This document shows positions 15,718 to 23,720 of a stretch of 64,000 nucleotides of DNA, one piece after another. The notes under the pieces are model-generated. The model made no database searches, was not told where the DNA came from, and worked only from the letters and a program-made list of their open reading frames with translations. Origin of the DNA: an uncultured Acidimicrobiales bacterium (GTDB lineage Bacteria; Actinomycetota; Acidimicrobiia; Acidimicrobiales; Aldehydirespiratoraceae); contig CATQHS010000001.1 in NCBI GenBank assembly GCA_958296055.1, positions 2,018,277-2,082,276 of the forward strand, given 5' to 3'. The position numbers and the translations under genes were made by a program. How positions within the stretch are numbered: the first letter of the stretch is position 1; every line of letters begins with the position of its first letter.

Positions 15718-17157
15718 GTGACGCTGATACCCAACCGTGTGACCGTCGGCGACAGCGAAGAGGTCGGCATCCTGATCGGCGGCGAGGTCGTCGCCGGGTC
15801 TGGCCCCGAGGAGAAGCTCCTCAGCCGCACCGACGGCAGCGTCTTGGCCGTGCTGCGCTCGGCCGGCCCGGCCGACGTGAGGGCCGCCTACCAGACGGCG
15901 GCCGAGGCCGCGCCCCGCTGGGCCGGGCTGGGCCCGGCCGCCCGGGCCGAGGTGCTGCACCGGGCCGCGGCGCTGTTCCGGTCCCGGGCCGGCGAGCTGG
16001 CCCCGGTCATGTCGGCCGACATGGGCAAGCCGGTCTCGGAGGCCAAAGTCGAGGTGGCCAAAGGGGCGGCCGTGCTCGATTACTACGCCGAGCTCGGCTA
16101 CCGGCGCCTGGGCGCCACCTACCGCACCGATTTCGACGAGGACATATTCACCGTCATCGAACCCCTCGGAACGGTGGCGCTGATCACCCCCTGGAACTTC
16201 CCGTTCACCATCCCCATCCGCAAGCTGTCGGCCGCCCTGGCCGCGGGCAACGCCGTGGTCTTCAAGCCGTCCACCAACGCCGGCATCACCGGGATGCTGA
16301 TCGCTGCCACCCTGCTCGACGCCGGCCTCGAACCCGGCGCCCTCTCCGCGGCCGTCGGCCGCAGCTCGGTCATCGAAAAGGAGCTGCTGGAGGCTCCCGA
16401 GCTCGACGGCGTGAGCCTCACCGGCTCCTACGAGGCTGCGGTGGCCATCCGCCGCCGGCTGCGGATGGAGGTCCCCTTCCAGGCCGAGCTGGGAGGCAAG
16501 AACACGCTGGTGGTCTGGGCCGACGCCGACCTGGACAAGGCCATCGCCATCATCGGCGCCTCCAGCTTCCGCAACAACGGCCAGATATGCACCGCGGCCG
16601 GCCGGGTCTTGGTCCACGACGCGGTGTACGACCGGCTCCTGGAGCGGCTGTCCGACCAGGTGGAGGGCATGGCCGACGCCGACGGCCCCGACGAGCTGGG
16701 CATCCTGGTGTCGGACCGGGAGTCCGAGCGCATAGAGGAGTACGTGATCGCCGCCGCAGACCAGGCCGAGCAAGTGGTCAGGCCCTCGGGCTGGCGGGAG
16801 GGCCGATTCGCCCCGGCGCTGCTGGTGGAGCCCGAGCCCGGCCCGCTGACCACCGAGGAGATCTTCGGCCCGGTCGTCACCTACGAGCGGGTGCGCGACA
16901 TCGACGAGGCGGTGGACAAGGCCAACGCCACCGCCTTCGGCCTCACCTCGGGCATCGTGACCGCCGACATCGCCGTGGCCCGCCGGTTCTGGCAGGGTTC
17001 CCGGGCTGGCACGGTGAAGGTGAACTCGCCCCTCACCGGGGTCCCGTTCCACGTTCCCTTCGAGGGCTACGGGCACTCCGGGGCGGGCTGGGCCGAGGGC
17101 GGCGAGTCGTCTTTGGACTTCTTCACCCGCACCAAGACCGTCTACGTGCGGTCTTGA
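15718..17157 (+). CDS. Aldehyde dehydrogenase family protein
   Basis: A 479-residue NAD(P)-dependent aldehyde oxidoreductase. The catalytic Glu257 lies in AELGGKN and the nucleophile Cys291 in NNGQICTAAGR. The substrate-entry and cofactor motif ITPWNFPFTIP and the C-terminal EIFGPVVTYE are standard. Its length fits the semialdehyde / benzaldehyde dehydrogenase group. The GTG start has a clear GGAGG ribosome site a few bases upstream. It leads an operon with a haem-oxygenase-like diiron protein, a second aldehyde dehydrogenase and an MFS permease. Confidence 0.9.
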   Translation: MTLIPNRVTVGDSEEVGILIGGEVVAGSGPEEKLLSRTDGSVLAVLRSAGPADVRAAYQTAAEAAPRWAGLGPAARAEVLHRAAALFRSRAGELAPVMSADMGKPVSEAKVEVAKGAAVLDYYAELGYRRLGATYRTDFDEDIFTVIEPLGTVALITPWNFPFTIPIRKLSAALAAGNAVVFKPSTNAGITGMLIAATLLDAGLEPGALSAAVGRSSVIEKELLEAPELDGVSLTGSYEAAVAIRRRLRMEVPFQAELGGKNTLVVWADADLDKAIAIIGASSFRNNGQICTAAGRVLVHDAVYDRLLERLSDQVEGMADADGPDELGILVSDRESERIEEYVIAAADQAEQVVRPSGWREGRFAPALLVEPEPGPLTTEEIFGPVVTYERVRDIDEAVDKANATAFGLTSGIVTADIAVARRFWQGSRAGTVKVNSPLTGVPFHVPFEGYGHSGAGWAEGGESSLDFFTRTKTVYVRS

Positions 17158-17202
17158 CTGGCGGCGCCGTACGGTTGGCTGGCCCGAACAGGAGGTAGGC
17201 AG

Positions 17203-17916
17203 ATGCTTGGTCCGAGCGAGTACCGGAGCGCTCTCGAAGCGGCCCGGGACGAGTGGCACTCGAAGAACCACTCGTTCTTCAAGATGTGGGCCGCGGGCGA
17301 GCTGCCCAAGGAGGCCATGAGGGCCTACTGCCAGCAGCACTACAACTTCGTGAGCAACGCCTCCCGGTACTCCGGGATCATGTACGGGCTCTGCGACTGG
17401 CCTGACGCCCGGGTCCTGCTCCTGGAGAACCTCAACGAGGAAGAGGACCCGGTCGAGCGCCACGTCGACAAGCTCTCGAAGTTCGGCATGGCTCTGGGGA
17501 TGAGCATCGAGGAGGGCCGCTCGGCCCCGGATCTGCCCACTACCGCCGCGCTCAAGGACTTCATCGTCAACACGCTGATGATGAAGAGCGTCCTGGAGGG
17601 CATCGCGGTGCTGACCATCGGGCTGGAGTCCCAGGTGCCCGACCTGTACCGGCCTCTCGTGCCCGCCCTGCGGGATGTCTACGGCTTCACCGACAACGAG
17701 ATCGAGTTCTTCCTGCTGCACATCACCGCCGACGTCGAGCACGGCGACGCCGGTTTTGAGATCGTGGTCAGGCACTCCACCGACGAGCGCAGCCAGCGCG
17801 ACGCCCTCGCCGCCGTTCGCCAGGCCGCCATGAAGCGGTGGTTCTACATGGACGGCCTCTGGCTCCAGTACGTCGAGGGCCGCCAGTGGTACCCCGAGCC
17901 GGCCGCGGCGAGCTGA
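17203..17916 (+). CDS. Haem-oxygenase-like diiron (PqqC/TenA-fold) protein
   Basis: A 237-residue all-helical protein of the PqqC/TenA superfamily. A Glu-rich metal cluster (NEEEDP, Glu79-81) is followed by His87, and helix 6 carries HITADVEHGD with His173, Asp177 and His180. This E...H / HxxxDxxH pattern matches haem-oxygenase-like diiron oxidases such as UndA, CADD and the SznF/BesC type, rather than the cofactorless PqqC or TenA thiaminase. Known members cleave C-C bonds or oxidise amines with O2. Flanked by two aldehyde dehydrogenases, it may release an aldehyde from a fatty acid or amino acid (inference). An AGGAGG site precedes the start. Confidence 0.78.
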   Translation: MLGPSEYRSALEAARDEWHSKNHSFFKMWAAGELPKEAMRAYCQQHYNFVSNASRYSGIMYGLCDWPDARVLLLENLNEEEDPVERHVDKLSKFGMALGMSIEEGRSAPDLPTTAALKDFIVNTLMMKSVLEGIAVLTIGLESQVPDLYRPLVPALRDVYGFTDNEIEFFLLHITADVEHGDAGFEIVVRHSTDERSQRDALAAVRQAAMKRWFYMDGLWLQYVEGRQWYPEPAAAS

Positions 17917-17973
17917 CCGAGCCGCCCCCGCCCCCGCCTCCACCCTCGTCCCCCGGCGCCGAGGAGCGACACC

Positions 17974-19476
17974 GTGGCCCTGCTTGACCTGCTGGACCTG
18001 CCCCGCCGGCCCGACACCCCCGAGGAGGCGCCCCTGTGGATCGGCGGCCGGGAGACCGCCGCTGCCGACGGCGCCGTCCATGATGACGTCAACCCGGCCA
18101 CGGCCGCGGTGCTGGCCCGGGTCCATCGGGCCGGCGGGGCCGACGTGGACCGGGCGGTGGAGGCGGCCCGAGCCGCCCAGCCGGCCTGGGCGGCCATGGG
18201 CTTGGCCGAGCGGGCGGCCCGGCTGGCCGAGCTGGGCCGGCGGGTGACCGCCGAGGCGGAACGGCTCGGCCTGCTCGACGCCCGCGACGGGGGTACCGCG
18301 GTGGGGTCCATGACCGCCAGCGCGGCCAAGGGCGGCAAGTTCCTCCAGACCATCGCCGGGGTGGCCCCCGAGCTGCACGGCCGCACCATCCCGGCCACCC
18401 CCGCCGGGCTGCATTTCACCGAGCCCGCGCCCTGGGGCGTGGTGGGCGCGGTCTGCGCCTACAACCACCCCACCCTGTTCGCCTGCATGAAGATCGCCCC
18501 GGCCCTGGCTGCGGGCAACGCGGTGGTGCTCAAGCCGGCCGAGCAGACCCCGCTGTCGCCGCTGGTCGTCGCCTCGCTGGCCTCCGACCTGCTGCCCGCC
18601 GGGGTGCTCAGCGTCGTGAGCGGCGGGGCCGAAACCGGCGCGGCCCTGGTCGCCCACCGCGACGTTCCCCGCATCTCGTTCACCGGGTCGCTGCCCACCG
18701 GGCTGGCCGTGCAGGCCGCGGCCGGGTCCTCGGGGGTGCTCAAGAGCGTCACCCTCGAGCTCGGGGGCAAGAACCCCATCGTGATCTTCGGCGACGTGGA
18801 CCCCGCCACGGCTGCGGCCGCGGTGGTGAAGGGCTCCAACTTCGCCCGGGTGGGCGGCCAGAGCTGCGGGGCCACCAGCCGGTTGCTGATCCACGCCTCC
18901 ATCGCCGAGGAGGTGGTGGCCCGGGTGGTGGAACAGACCGAGACCATCCGCATCGGCATGCCCGACGACCCGGCCACCGACATGGGCTGCATGGTGTCGC
19001 ACGCCCACCGCGACCGGATCCTCGGCTATGTCCGCACCGGCTTGGCCGAGGGCGGCAACCTCCGCACCGGCGGCGAGCCCCCTGACGACCCCGCCTTGGC
19101 CGCCGGGGCCTTCGTGCGCCCGGCCGTCTTCGACTCGGTCGACCACGGCGCCACCCTGGCCGCCGACGAGATCTTCGGCCCGGTGCTGGCCGTCACTGCC
19201 TGGACCGACCCGGCCCGGGCCGTCGAGATGGCCAACGACACCCCCTACGGCCTCACCGCCAGCATCTGGTGCAACGACATCGACCGGGCCCTGCACGCGG
19301 CCCGCTCCATCGACGCCGGCTACGTCTGGGTGAACGATGTGGAGGTGCGCTATCCGGGGGTGCCCTTCGGCGGCTGGAAGCAGTCCGGCATCGGCAAGGA
19401 GCTGGGGCTGGTCGACGACATCGTCAGCCACACCCGGTCCAAGGCCATCAGCGTCAGCGTCCGCCCGAGCCGGTAG
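17974..19476 (+). CDS. Aldehyde dehydrogenase, betaine-aldehyde type
   Basis: A 500-residue NAD(P)-dependent dehydrogenase. Key residues: Glu in LELGGKNPIVI, nucleophile Cys298 in VGGQSCGATSR, and the FGGWKQSGIGKELG cofactor-domain tail, all typical of the betaine/aminoaldehyde dehydrogenase branch. It differs clearly from the first aldehyde dehydrogenase in this operon, so two different aldehydes or two steps are likely. A 24-bp stretch covering its stop codon is repeated 38 bp downstream. Confidence 0.9.
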   Translation: MALLDLLDLPRRPDTPEEAPLWIGGRETAAADGAVHDDVNPATAAVLARVHRAGGADVDRAVEAARAAQPAWAAMGLAERAARLAELGRRVTAEAERLGLLDARDGGTAVGSMTASAAKGGKFLQTIAGVAPELHGRTIPATPAGLHFTEPAPWGVVGAVCAYNHPTLFACMKIAPALAAGNAVVLKPAEQTPLSPLVVASLASDLLPAGVLSVVSGGAETGAALVAHRDVPRISFTGSLPTGLAVQAAAGSSGVLKSVTLELGGKNPIVIFGDVDPATAAAAVVKGSNFARVGGQSCGATSRLLIHASIAEEVVARVVEQTETIRIGMPDDPATDMGCMVSHAHRDRILGYVRTGLAEGGNLRTGGEPPDDPALAAGAFVRPAVFDSVDHGATLAADEIFGPVLAVTAWTDPARAVEMANDTPYGLTASIWCNDIDRALHAARSIDAGYVWVNDVEVRYPGVPFGGWKQSGIGKELGLVDDIVSHTRSKAISVSVRPSR

Positions 19477-19522
19477 CCCGCCGGCCCGTGCCCGTCCTCC
19501 GCCCGAGCCGGTAGCCCGCCGG
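19461..19522. repeat. 24-bp direct repeat across a stop codon
   Basis: The sequence at 19461-19484, which contains the last codons and TAG of the aldehyde dehydrogenase gene, recurs exactly at 19499-19522, just before the MFS start codon (offset 38 bp). It is one of several short echoes of gene ends in this window. Confidence 0.9.
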
Positions 19523-19528
19523 TCGGCC

Positions 19529-20671
19529 ATGGTTATCCGGCTAGGGCGGGACAGCGCCGCGCAGTACGCGGCCGCCTTCTTGTTCTCGGTCTCGCTGGGC
19601 ATGATCCTGGTCGCCTACCCCCTGTACGTCACCGAGCAGGGCCAGTCCAAGACCATGGCCGGGCTGCTGCTGGGGCTGTCGGCCGCGGTGCAGGTGGTCA
19701 CCCGGTGGGGGCTCGGGTCGATCATGCGCCTGGTCGGCCAGACCGCGGTGATCTCCGCCGCGGCCGCGCTCATGGCCGCGGCCGCCGGCCTGCTGGCCGT
19801 CTCGGGCAGCCTGACCGCCCTGGGGGTCTCGGCGGCCATCCAGGGCGTGGCCCGGGCCTTCTTCTGGACCGGCAACCAGGTCCACATCGTGCGGTCGGAC
19901 CGGGCGACCTCGGTGGGCATCGCCAACCTCAACATGATGGCCACGGTGGCCATGCTGGTCGGCCCCGTGCTCGGCGGCGTCTTGGCGGAGCGCTCGTTTC
20001 CGGCCGCGTTCGCAGCGGCCGCGGCCGTGGTGCTGGTGGGGCTGGTCCCCACCCTGCTGCTCGACCGGATGCCCCCCTTCGAGCGGGTGGGCGGGCACGG
20101 CTACGGGAGCCTGCTGCGCCGGGCCGGGGTGAGGCTCGGGGTATGGGCCAGCATCGCGGTCGGGCTGTGGCGGGGCCTGTTGAGCTCCTATGTGGTGATC
20201 GGGCTCCAGAACCACGGCACCGGCGAGACGGCCATCGGGGTGGTGGTGGCCGTGGCCAACGCCTCGGCCATCGTCGGCGGGTACTGGGCCACCCGGGTAC
20301 CCGGTGCCCGTGTGGCGGCCAGCACGGCCTGGTGGTCGGCGGTCACCGTCGCCGCCACCGTGGGGGTGGGCTTCGACCTGAACGTGGGGGTGGTCACCGC
20401 CCTGTTGGTGGTTGGCGGCGCGGCCGTGGGGCTCATCCAGGTCCACGCCATCACCGCGGTGAGCGAGGCCGTGCCCCCCGGCCTGCGGGGCGACGCCGTC
20501 ACCCTGGCCGGGGTGGCCCGGGGCGTCACCTTGTCGGGCGCCCCGCTGGGGGTGGCCGGGCTGCTGCTGGTGATCGGCCTGGGCCCGGCCGTGCTGGCGG
20601 TGACCGTGGCGCTGGTGGCCCCGGCCGTCTTCTTCAGCGCCCGCCAATCCCTTTCTCAATCCCCTTCTTGA
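19529..20671 (+). CDS. MFS transporter
   Basis: A 380-residue membrane protein with ten to twelve hydrophobic segments, opening VIRLGRDSAAQYAAAFLFSV. The start is the ATG after the repeated 24-bp element; the frame is open upstream but that region is dehydrogenase shadow. The final codons contain a 12-bp tandem duplication (20645-20668, 11/12 identical) encoding QSLSQSPS. It probably belongs to the aldehyde dehydrogenase operon; substrate unknown. Confidence 0.78.
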   Translation: MVIRLGRDSAAQYAAAFLFSVSLGMILVAYPLYVTEQGQSKTMAGLLLGLSAAVQVVTRWGLGSIMRLVGQTAVISAAAALMAAAAGLLAVSGSLTALGVSAAIQGVARAFFWTGNQVHIVRSDRATSVGIANLNMMATVAMLVGPVLGGVLAERSFPAAFAAAAAVVLVGLVPTLLLDRMPPFERVGGHGYGSLLRRAGVRLGVWASIAVGLWRGLLSSYVVIGLQNHGTGETAIGVVVAVANASAIVGGYWATRVPGARVAASTAWWSAVTVAATVGVGFDLNVGVVTALLVVGGAAVGLIQVHAITAVSEAVPPGLRGDAVTLAGVARGVTLSGAPLGVAGLLLVIGLGPAVLAVTVALVAPAVFFSARQSLSQSPS

Positions 20672-20722
20672 GCCGGTCCGGGCTTTCCGGCCGGGCCCTC
20701 GAATGGGCTGAAGCGAGCCGCG

Positions 20723-20810
20723 CCGTATACGGTCTATTTGCAGGTGGCCGGTATTCCCTATACCGTGCCGCTCTGGCTAGCCGATCGGCTGGTCTCATAA
20801 CCGTATAGCT
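20723..20810 (+). promoter_or_regulatory. Promoter region with repeated ATACGG-type palindromes
   Basis: The 164-bp gap before the solute-binding gene contains CCGTATACGG (20723-20732, perfect palindrome), CGGTAT-TCCCT-ATACCG (20749-20765, six-base arms) and ACCGTATAG (20800-20808). The shared ACCGTAT / ATACGGT core in three places suggests operator copies for one regulator, or a promoter whose -10 is in GTATAG. Nothing else in the gap looks coding. Confidence 0.5.
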
Positions 20811-20835
20811 CTACCTGTGGGGGGGACATCAAGAG

Positions 20836-22467
20836 ATGTCGAAGCGTCTTTCATTAACGAGCCGGCTGCTGGCCGCGCTCTTCGCTTTCGCTCTGGTTGC
20901 CGCGGCTTGCGGCGGCGATGACGACGGCGACACCAGTGGCGGCGACACTACGCCGGCCGCCGATTCCGGGTCGGACAGCGATTCCGGATCCGCCGACGGC
21001 GACAGCGAAACGTCGTCCACCGACGGCGAGGAGATGACCGAGATGGAGGACCCGATCTCGATCACCCTGGCCATCGACTCCGAGCCCACCACCCTGGATC
21101 CCCAGATCACCCAGGACGGCGGCATGCGCCGGGTCATGGAGAACGTCTACGAGCGCCTCATCGAGCACGACCTCGACGACCCGTCGATCCTGTTGCCGAG
21201 GCTGGCGGCTGAGCTGCCCACGCTCATCGACGACGTCACCTGGGAGGTCAAGATCCGCCAGGGCGTGACCTTCCACAACGGGGAGGCCTTCAACGCTCAG
21301 GCGGCCAAGTTCGCCATCGACCGGGAGCTGGATCCCGACTTCGGCTCCGAGCTGCTGGGTCAGATCAACACCATCACCGGCGTCGAGGTGATGGACGACT
21401 ACACGATCCGCATCACCACCGGGGGGCCCGACCCGATCCTGCCGTCCCGGCTCTACATGATCCAGATGGTGCCGCCCGACTTCACCCAGAACAGCGACAT
21501 CGCCCGCGAAGCCGTCGGCACCGGCCCCTACAAGATGGTGGAGTGGAGCCCGGGCCAGCACTTCGACTTGGAACGCAACGAGGACTACTGGGGCCCCGAG
21601 CCGCAGATCGACAACGTGCGGTTCGTGTTCATCGACGAGAGCCAGGGCCGGGTGGCGGCGCTGCAGGCCGGCGACGTCCACATGGCCACCAACATCAACC
21701 CCGAGTCGGCTCTGGACGTGCCCGAGCTCATCACCCGCGAGGGTCTGGAGTACCCGTACCTGCGGATGAAGAACTACGAGGGCCCGCTGCAGTCCAAGGA
21801 ACTGCGCCAGGCCATCGCCCATGCCCTGAACATCGACGACTACATCGAGTTCATCTACCTGGGCCAGGCGGCCAAGGTGAACTGCCAGGCGCTCGGCTCG
21901 GGCGTGTTCGGCTACAACCCGGATCTGCGGGACTACCCCTACGACCCCGAACGGGCCCGGGAACTGGTGGCCCAGTCCGGCTACGACGGTTCCGAGATCT
22001 CCTTGGTGGCCCCGACCGGCCGCTGGCTCAAGTTCGAAGAGCTGTCCGAGGCGGTCCGGTCCGACATGGAGGCCATCGGCCTCGAAATCGACTTCCAGCT
22101 CGTCGCCTTCGATCCCTGGCTGCAGGCCTTCCTGGTTCCGTTCGGCGAGGGCCAGGAGGAGATCCTGATGTCGTCCACCTCCAACGAGATTCAGGACGCC
22201 GACCGGCTGTCCTCGCTCATCGGCAGCGGGGCCCGGGTGTCCTCCTACGACAACGACGAGCTCGAGGCGGCCATGACCGAGGCCCGGACCACCCTCGACC
22301 TCGACGTGCGCCGCCAGCGGTACCAGGAAGTCCTGGCCGCCAACTGCGAGGACGTCGGCATCCTGCCGGTCCTGACCTTCCTCGACATCTACGGCGGCGC
22401 TGAGAACCTCGAATGGACGCCGCGCTACGACGGCACCGCCCGAGTGGAGGACATGCGTCTGAACTGA
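20836..22467 (+). CDS. ABC transporter solute-binding lipoprotein, family 5
   Basis: A 543-residue exported lipoprotein. The signal peptide ends in the lipobox LVAAAC (Cys25), followed by an acidic Ser/Asp/Gly linker (about 26-70) and the family-5 solute-binding domain with ITLAIDSEPTTLDP and the WEVKIRQGVTFHNGE signature. Family 5 proteins bind peptides, nickel or opines and deliver them to DppBCDF-type permeases. No permease genes are adjacent, so it may feed the DppCDF system at the left edge or another transporter. A strong hairpin follows the gene. Confidence 0.9.
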   Translation: MSKRLSLTSRLLAALFAFALVAAACGGDDDGDTSGGDTTPAADSGSDSDSGSADGDSETSSTDGEEMTEMEDPISITLAIDSEPTTLDPQITQDGGMRRVMENVYERLIEHDLDDPSILLPRLAAELPTLIDDVTWEVKIRQGVTFHNGEAFNAQAAKFAIDRELDPDFGSELLGQINTITGVEVMDDYTIRITTGGPDPILPSRLYMIQMVPPDFTQNSDIAREAVGTGPYKMVEWSPGQHFDLERNEDYWGPEPQIDNVRFVFIDESQGRVAALQAGDVHMATNINPESALDVPELITREGLEYPYLRMKNYEGPLQSKELRQAIAHALNIDDYIEFIYLGQAAKVNCQALGSGVFGYNPDLRDYPYDPERARELVAQSGYDGSEISLVAPTGRWLKFEELSEAVRSDMEAIGLEIDFQLVAFDPWLQAFLVPFGEGQEEILMSSTSNEIQDADRLSSLIGSGARVSSYDNDELEAAMTEARTTLDLDVRRQRYQEVLAANCEDVGILPVLTFLDIYGGAENLEWTPRYDGTARVEDMRLN

Positions 22468-22513
22468 CCGGCCGGCCGCAGAAAGGCCGCACGGGAAGCA
22501 ATCCCTTCGGACT

Positions 22514-22549
22514 GCGCAGGAGCACGGCTCTCGGGTCGTGCTCCTGCGC
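22514..22549 (+). terminator. Perfect 13-bp hairpin after the binding-protein gene
   Basis: The arms GCGCAGGAGCACG (22514-22526) and its exact complement (22537-22549) enclose a 10-base loop, 47 bp after the solute-binding stop. It is a likely transcription terminator, although no T-run follows; such I-shaped hairpins are common in high-GC actinobacteria. Confidence 0.75.
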
Positions 22550-22593
22550 CGTTCTGGGGGTGTGCCCGGGCCCGGCCCGCCGAGCTGGCTGGC

Positions 22594-23310
22594 ATGTCTA
22601 GAGGAGAAGCTGGGAGCGACCGAGCCGTGTACCCGTGGGACGATGTGATACCCGAAGCCGACCGGCAGCGGTACCAGGCCGCCGGGTACGGCAGCGAGTA
22701 CCGGCCCATCACCGCCGGGGCCCGTCCGGCGGTGATCGTGGTGGACATGACCCGGGAGTTCGTGGACGGCCGCTGGCCCACCGGGCATTCCGAGACCGGG
22801 TATCCGGCCGTGGCCGCCAACGCCCGGCTGCTGGAGGCGGCCCGGGCGCTGGGCCTGCCCGTCTTCTTCACCAAGCTCTACGAGGACCCCGCCCATGTGC
22901 CCTCCCCGGCCCAGAAGGGCCGGTGGAAGACCAAGGGCCGCCGTCCGCCCGATCCGGGCCTGCCCCCCGGGGACGTGATCGTCGAGGATCTGGCCCCGCA
23001 GCCGGGCGAGACCGTCATCTACAAGCACCACAAGCCGAGCGGGTTCTTCGGCACCGAGCTGGCCGCCCTGCTGCTCTATGAAGGGGCCGACACCGCGGTC
23101 GTCACCGGCATGACCACCAGCGGGTGCGTCCGGGCCACCGCGGTGGACGCCTTCCAGTACAACCTCGACGTGGTGATCCCCTTCGAGTGCGTGGCCGATC
23201 GCAGCCAGATCTCCCACAAGGTCAACTTGTTGGACCTGCACATGAAGTACGCCGACGTGGCCCCCTTGGACCAGGTGATCGACTACCTGAGGTCCACCGC
23301 GGAACCATGA
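22594..23310 (+). CDS. Isochorismatase-family cysteine hydrolase
   Basis: A 238-residue alpha/beta hydrolase. The catalytic triad is visible: Asp51 in VIVVDMT, Lys144 in IYKHHKPSGFFGT and nucleophile Cys178 in TTSGCVRATAVDAF. The active-site Cys and FFGTEL segment place it with N-carbamoylsarcosine amidase / RutB-like amidohydrolases rather than true isochorismatases. It probably hydrolyses an amide or carbamate. It is first in a five-gene overlapping operon with VOC, FAD monooxygenase, HpaI-type aldolase and RidA. A GTG at 22627 is an alternative start. Confidence 0.85.
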   Translation: MSRGEAGSDRAVYPWDDVIPEADRQRYQAAGYGSEYRPITAGARPAVIVVDMTREFVDGRWPTGHSETGYPAVAANARLLEAARALGLPVFFTKLYEDPAHVPSPAQKGRWKTKGRRPPDPGLPPGDVIVEDLAPQPGETVIYKHHKPSGFFGTELAALLLYEGADTAVVTGMTTSGCVRATAVDAFQYNLDVVIPFECVADRSQISHKVNLLDLHMKYADVAPLDQVIDYLRSTAEP

Positions 23311-23720
23311 GCGCCAAGCTTCGACACATCGCCATCTCGGTGCCCGACGTGGCCGCGGCTCAGGCCTTTTTCGAGGAGGCCTTCGGCATGACCAAGGCCG
23401 GCGATGCCGGGCGGGGCGTGTACATGACCGACGGGGTGATGAACGTGGCCCTGCTCGACTTCTCCGACGACCCCGTGCCCGGGATCGAGCCCGGCCACGA
23501 GCGGTTCCTGGGCCTGTACCACTTCGGGATGTGGGTCGAGGACTTCGACGAGGCGGTCGAGCGGGCTGAGCGGGCGGGCGCGGCCTTCGTGCGGGGCCGC
23601 AAGCCCGACGAACCCAACCGGTACTACGAGGTCAAGTACCGGACCCCCGACGGGGTGGTGTTCGACATCACCTCATCGGGCTGGGTCGGGGCGGTGCGCG
23701 ACCCCGGCTCGGCCGATTGA
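23307..23720 (+). CDS. VOC (glyoxalase/extradiol dioxygenase fold) protein
   Basis: A 137-residue single-chain VOC protein with two beta-alpha-beta-beta-beta units: LRHIAISVPDVAAAQAFFEE at the start and LYHFGMWVEDFDEAVERAER in the second unit, ending with TPDGVVFDITSSG. Possible metal ligands are His7 and the His of YHFG. It starts at an ATG overlapping the hydrolase stop (ATGA). VOC proteins range from glyoxalases to ring-cleavage dioxygenases; in this operon a ring-opening or isomerase role is plausible but unproved. Confidence 0.82.
   Translation: MSAKLRHIAISVPDVAAAQAFFEEAFGMTKAGDAGRGVYMTDGVMNVALLDFSDDPVPGIEPGHERFLGLYHFGMWVEDFDEAVERAERAGAAFVRGRKPDEPNRYYEVKYRTPDGVVFDITSSGWVGAVRDPGSAD

Noticed and set aside
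17203-17916. Calling the diiron protein TenA thiaminase or PqqC
   Set aside because: It has the E...H and HxxxDxxH metal residues and no pyrroloquinoline quinone or thiamine genes nearby.
15637-19602. A very long open frame (1321 codons) on the minus strand
   Set aside because: It runs antisense through four well-recognised plus-strand genes; its product is Gly/His/Arg/Gln-rich without any motif, the usual shadow of GC-rich codons.
22514-22549. Reading the perfect hairpin as a riboswitch or small RNA
   Set aside because: It is a simple stem-loop right behind a gene with no conserved riboswitch core; a terminator is simpler.
20854-23241. 795-codon minus-strand ORF opposite the solute-binding gene
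   Set aside because: Spans a strong hairpin and two genes with clear catalytic residues on the other strand.
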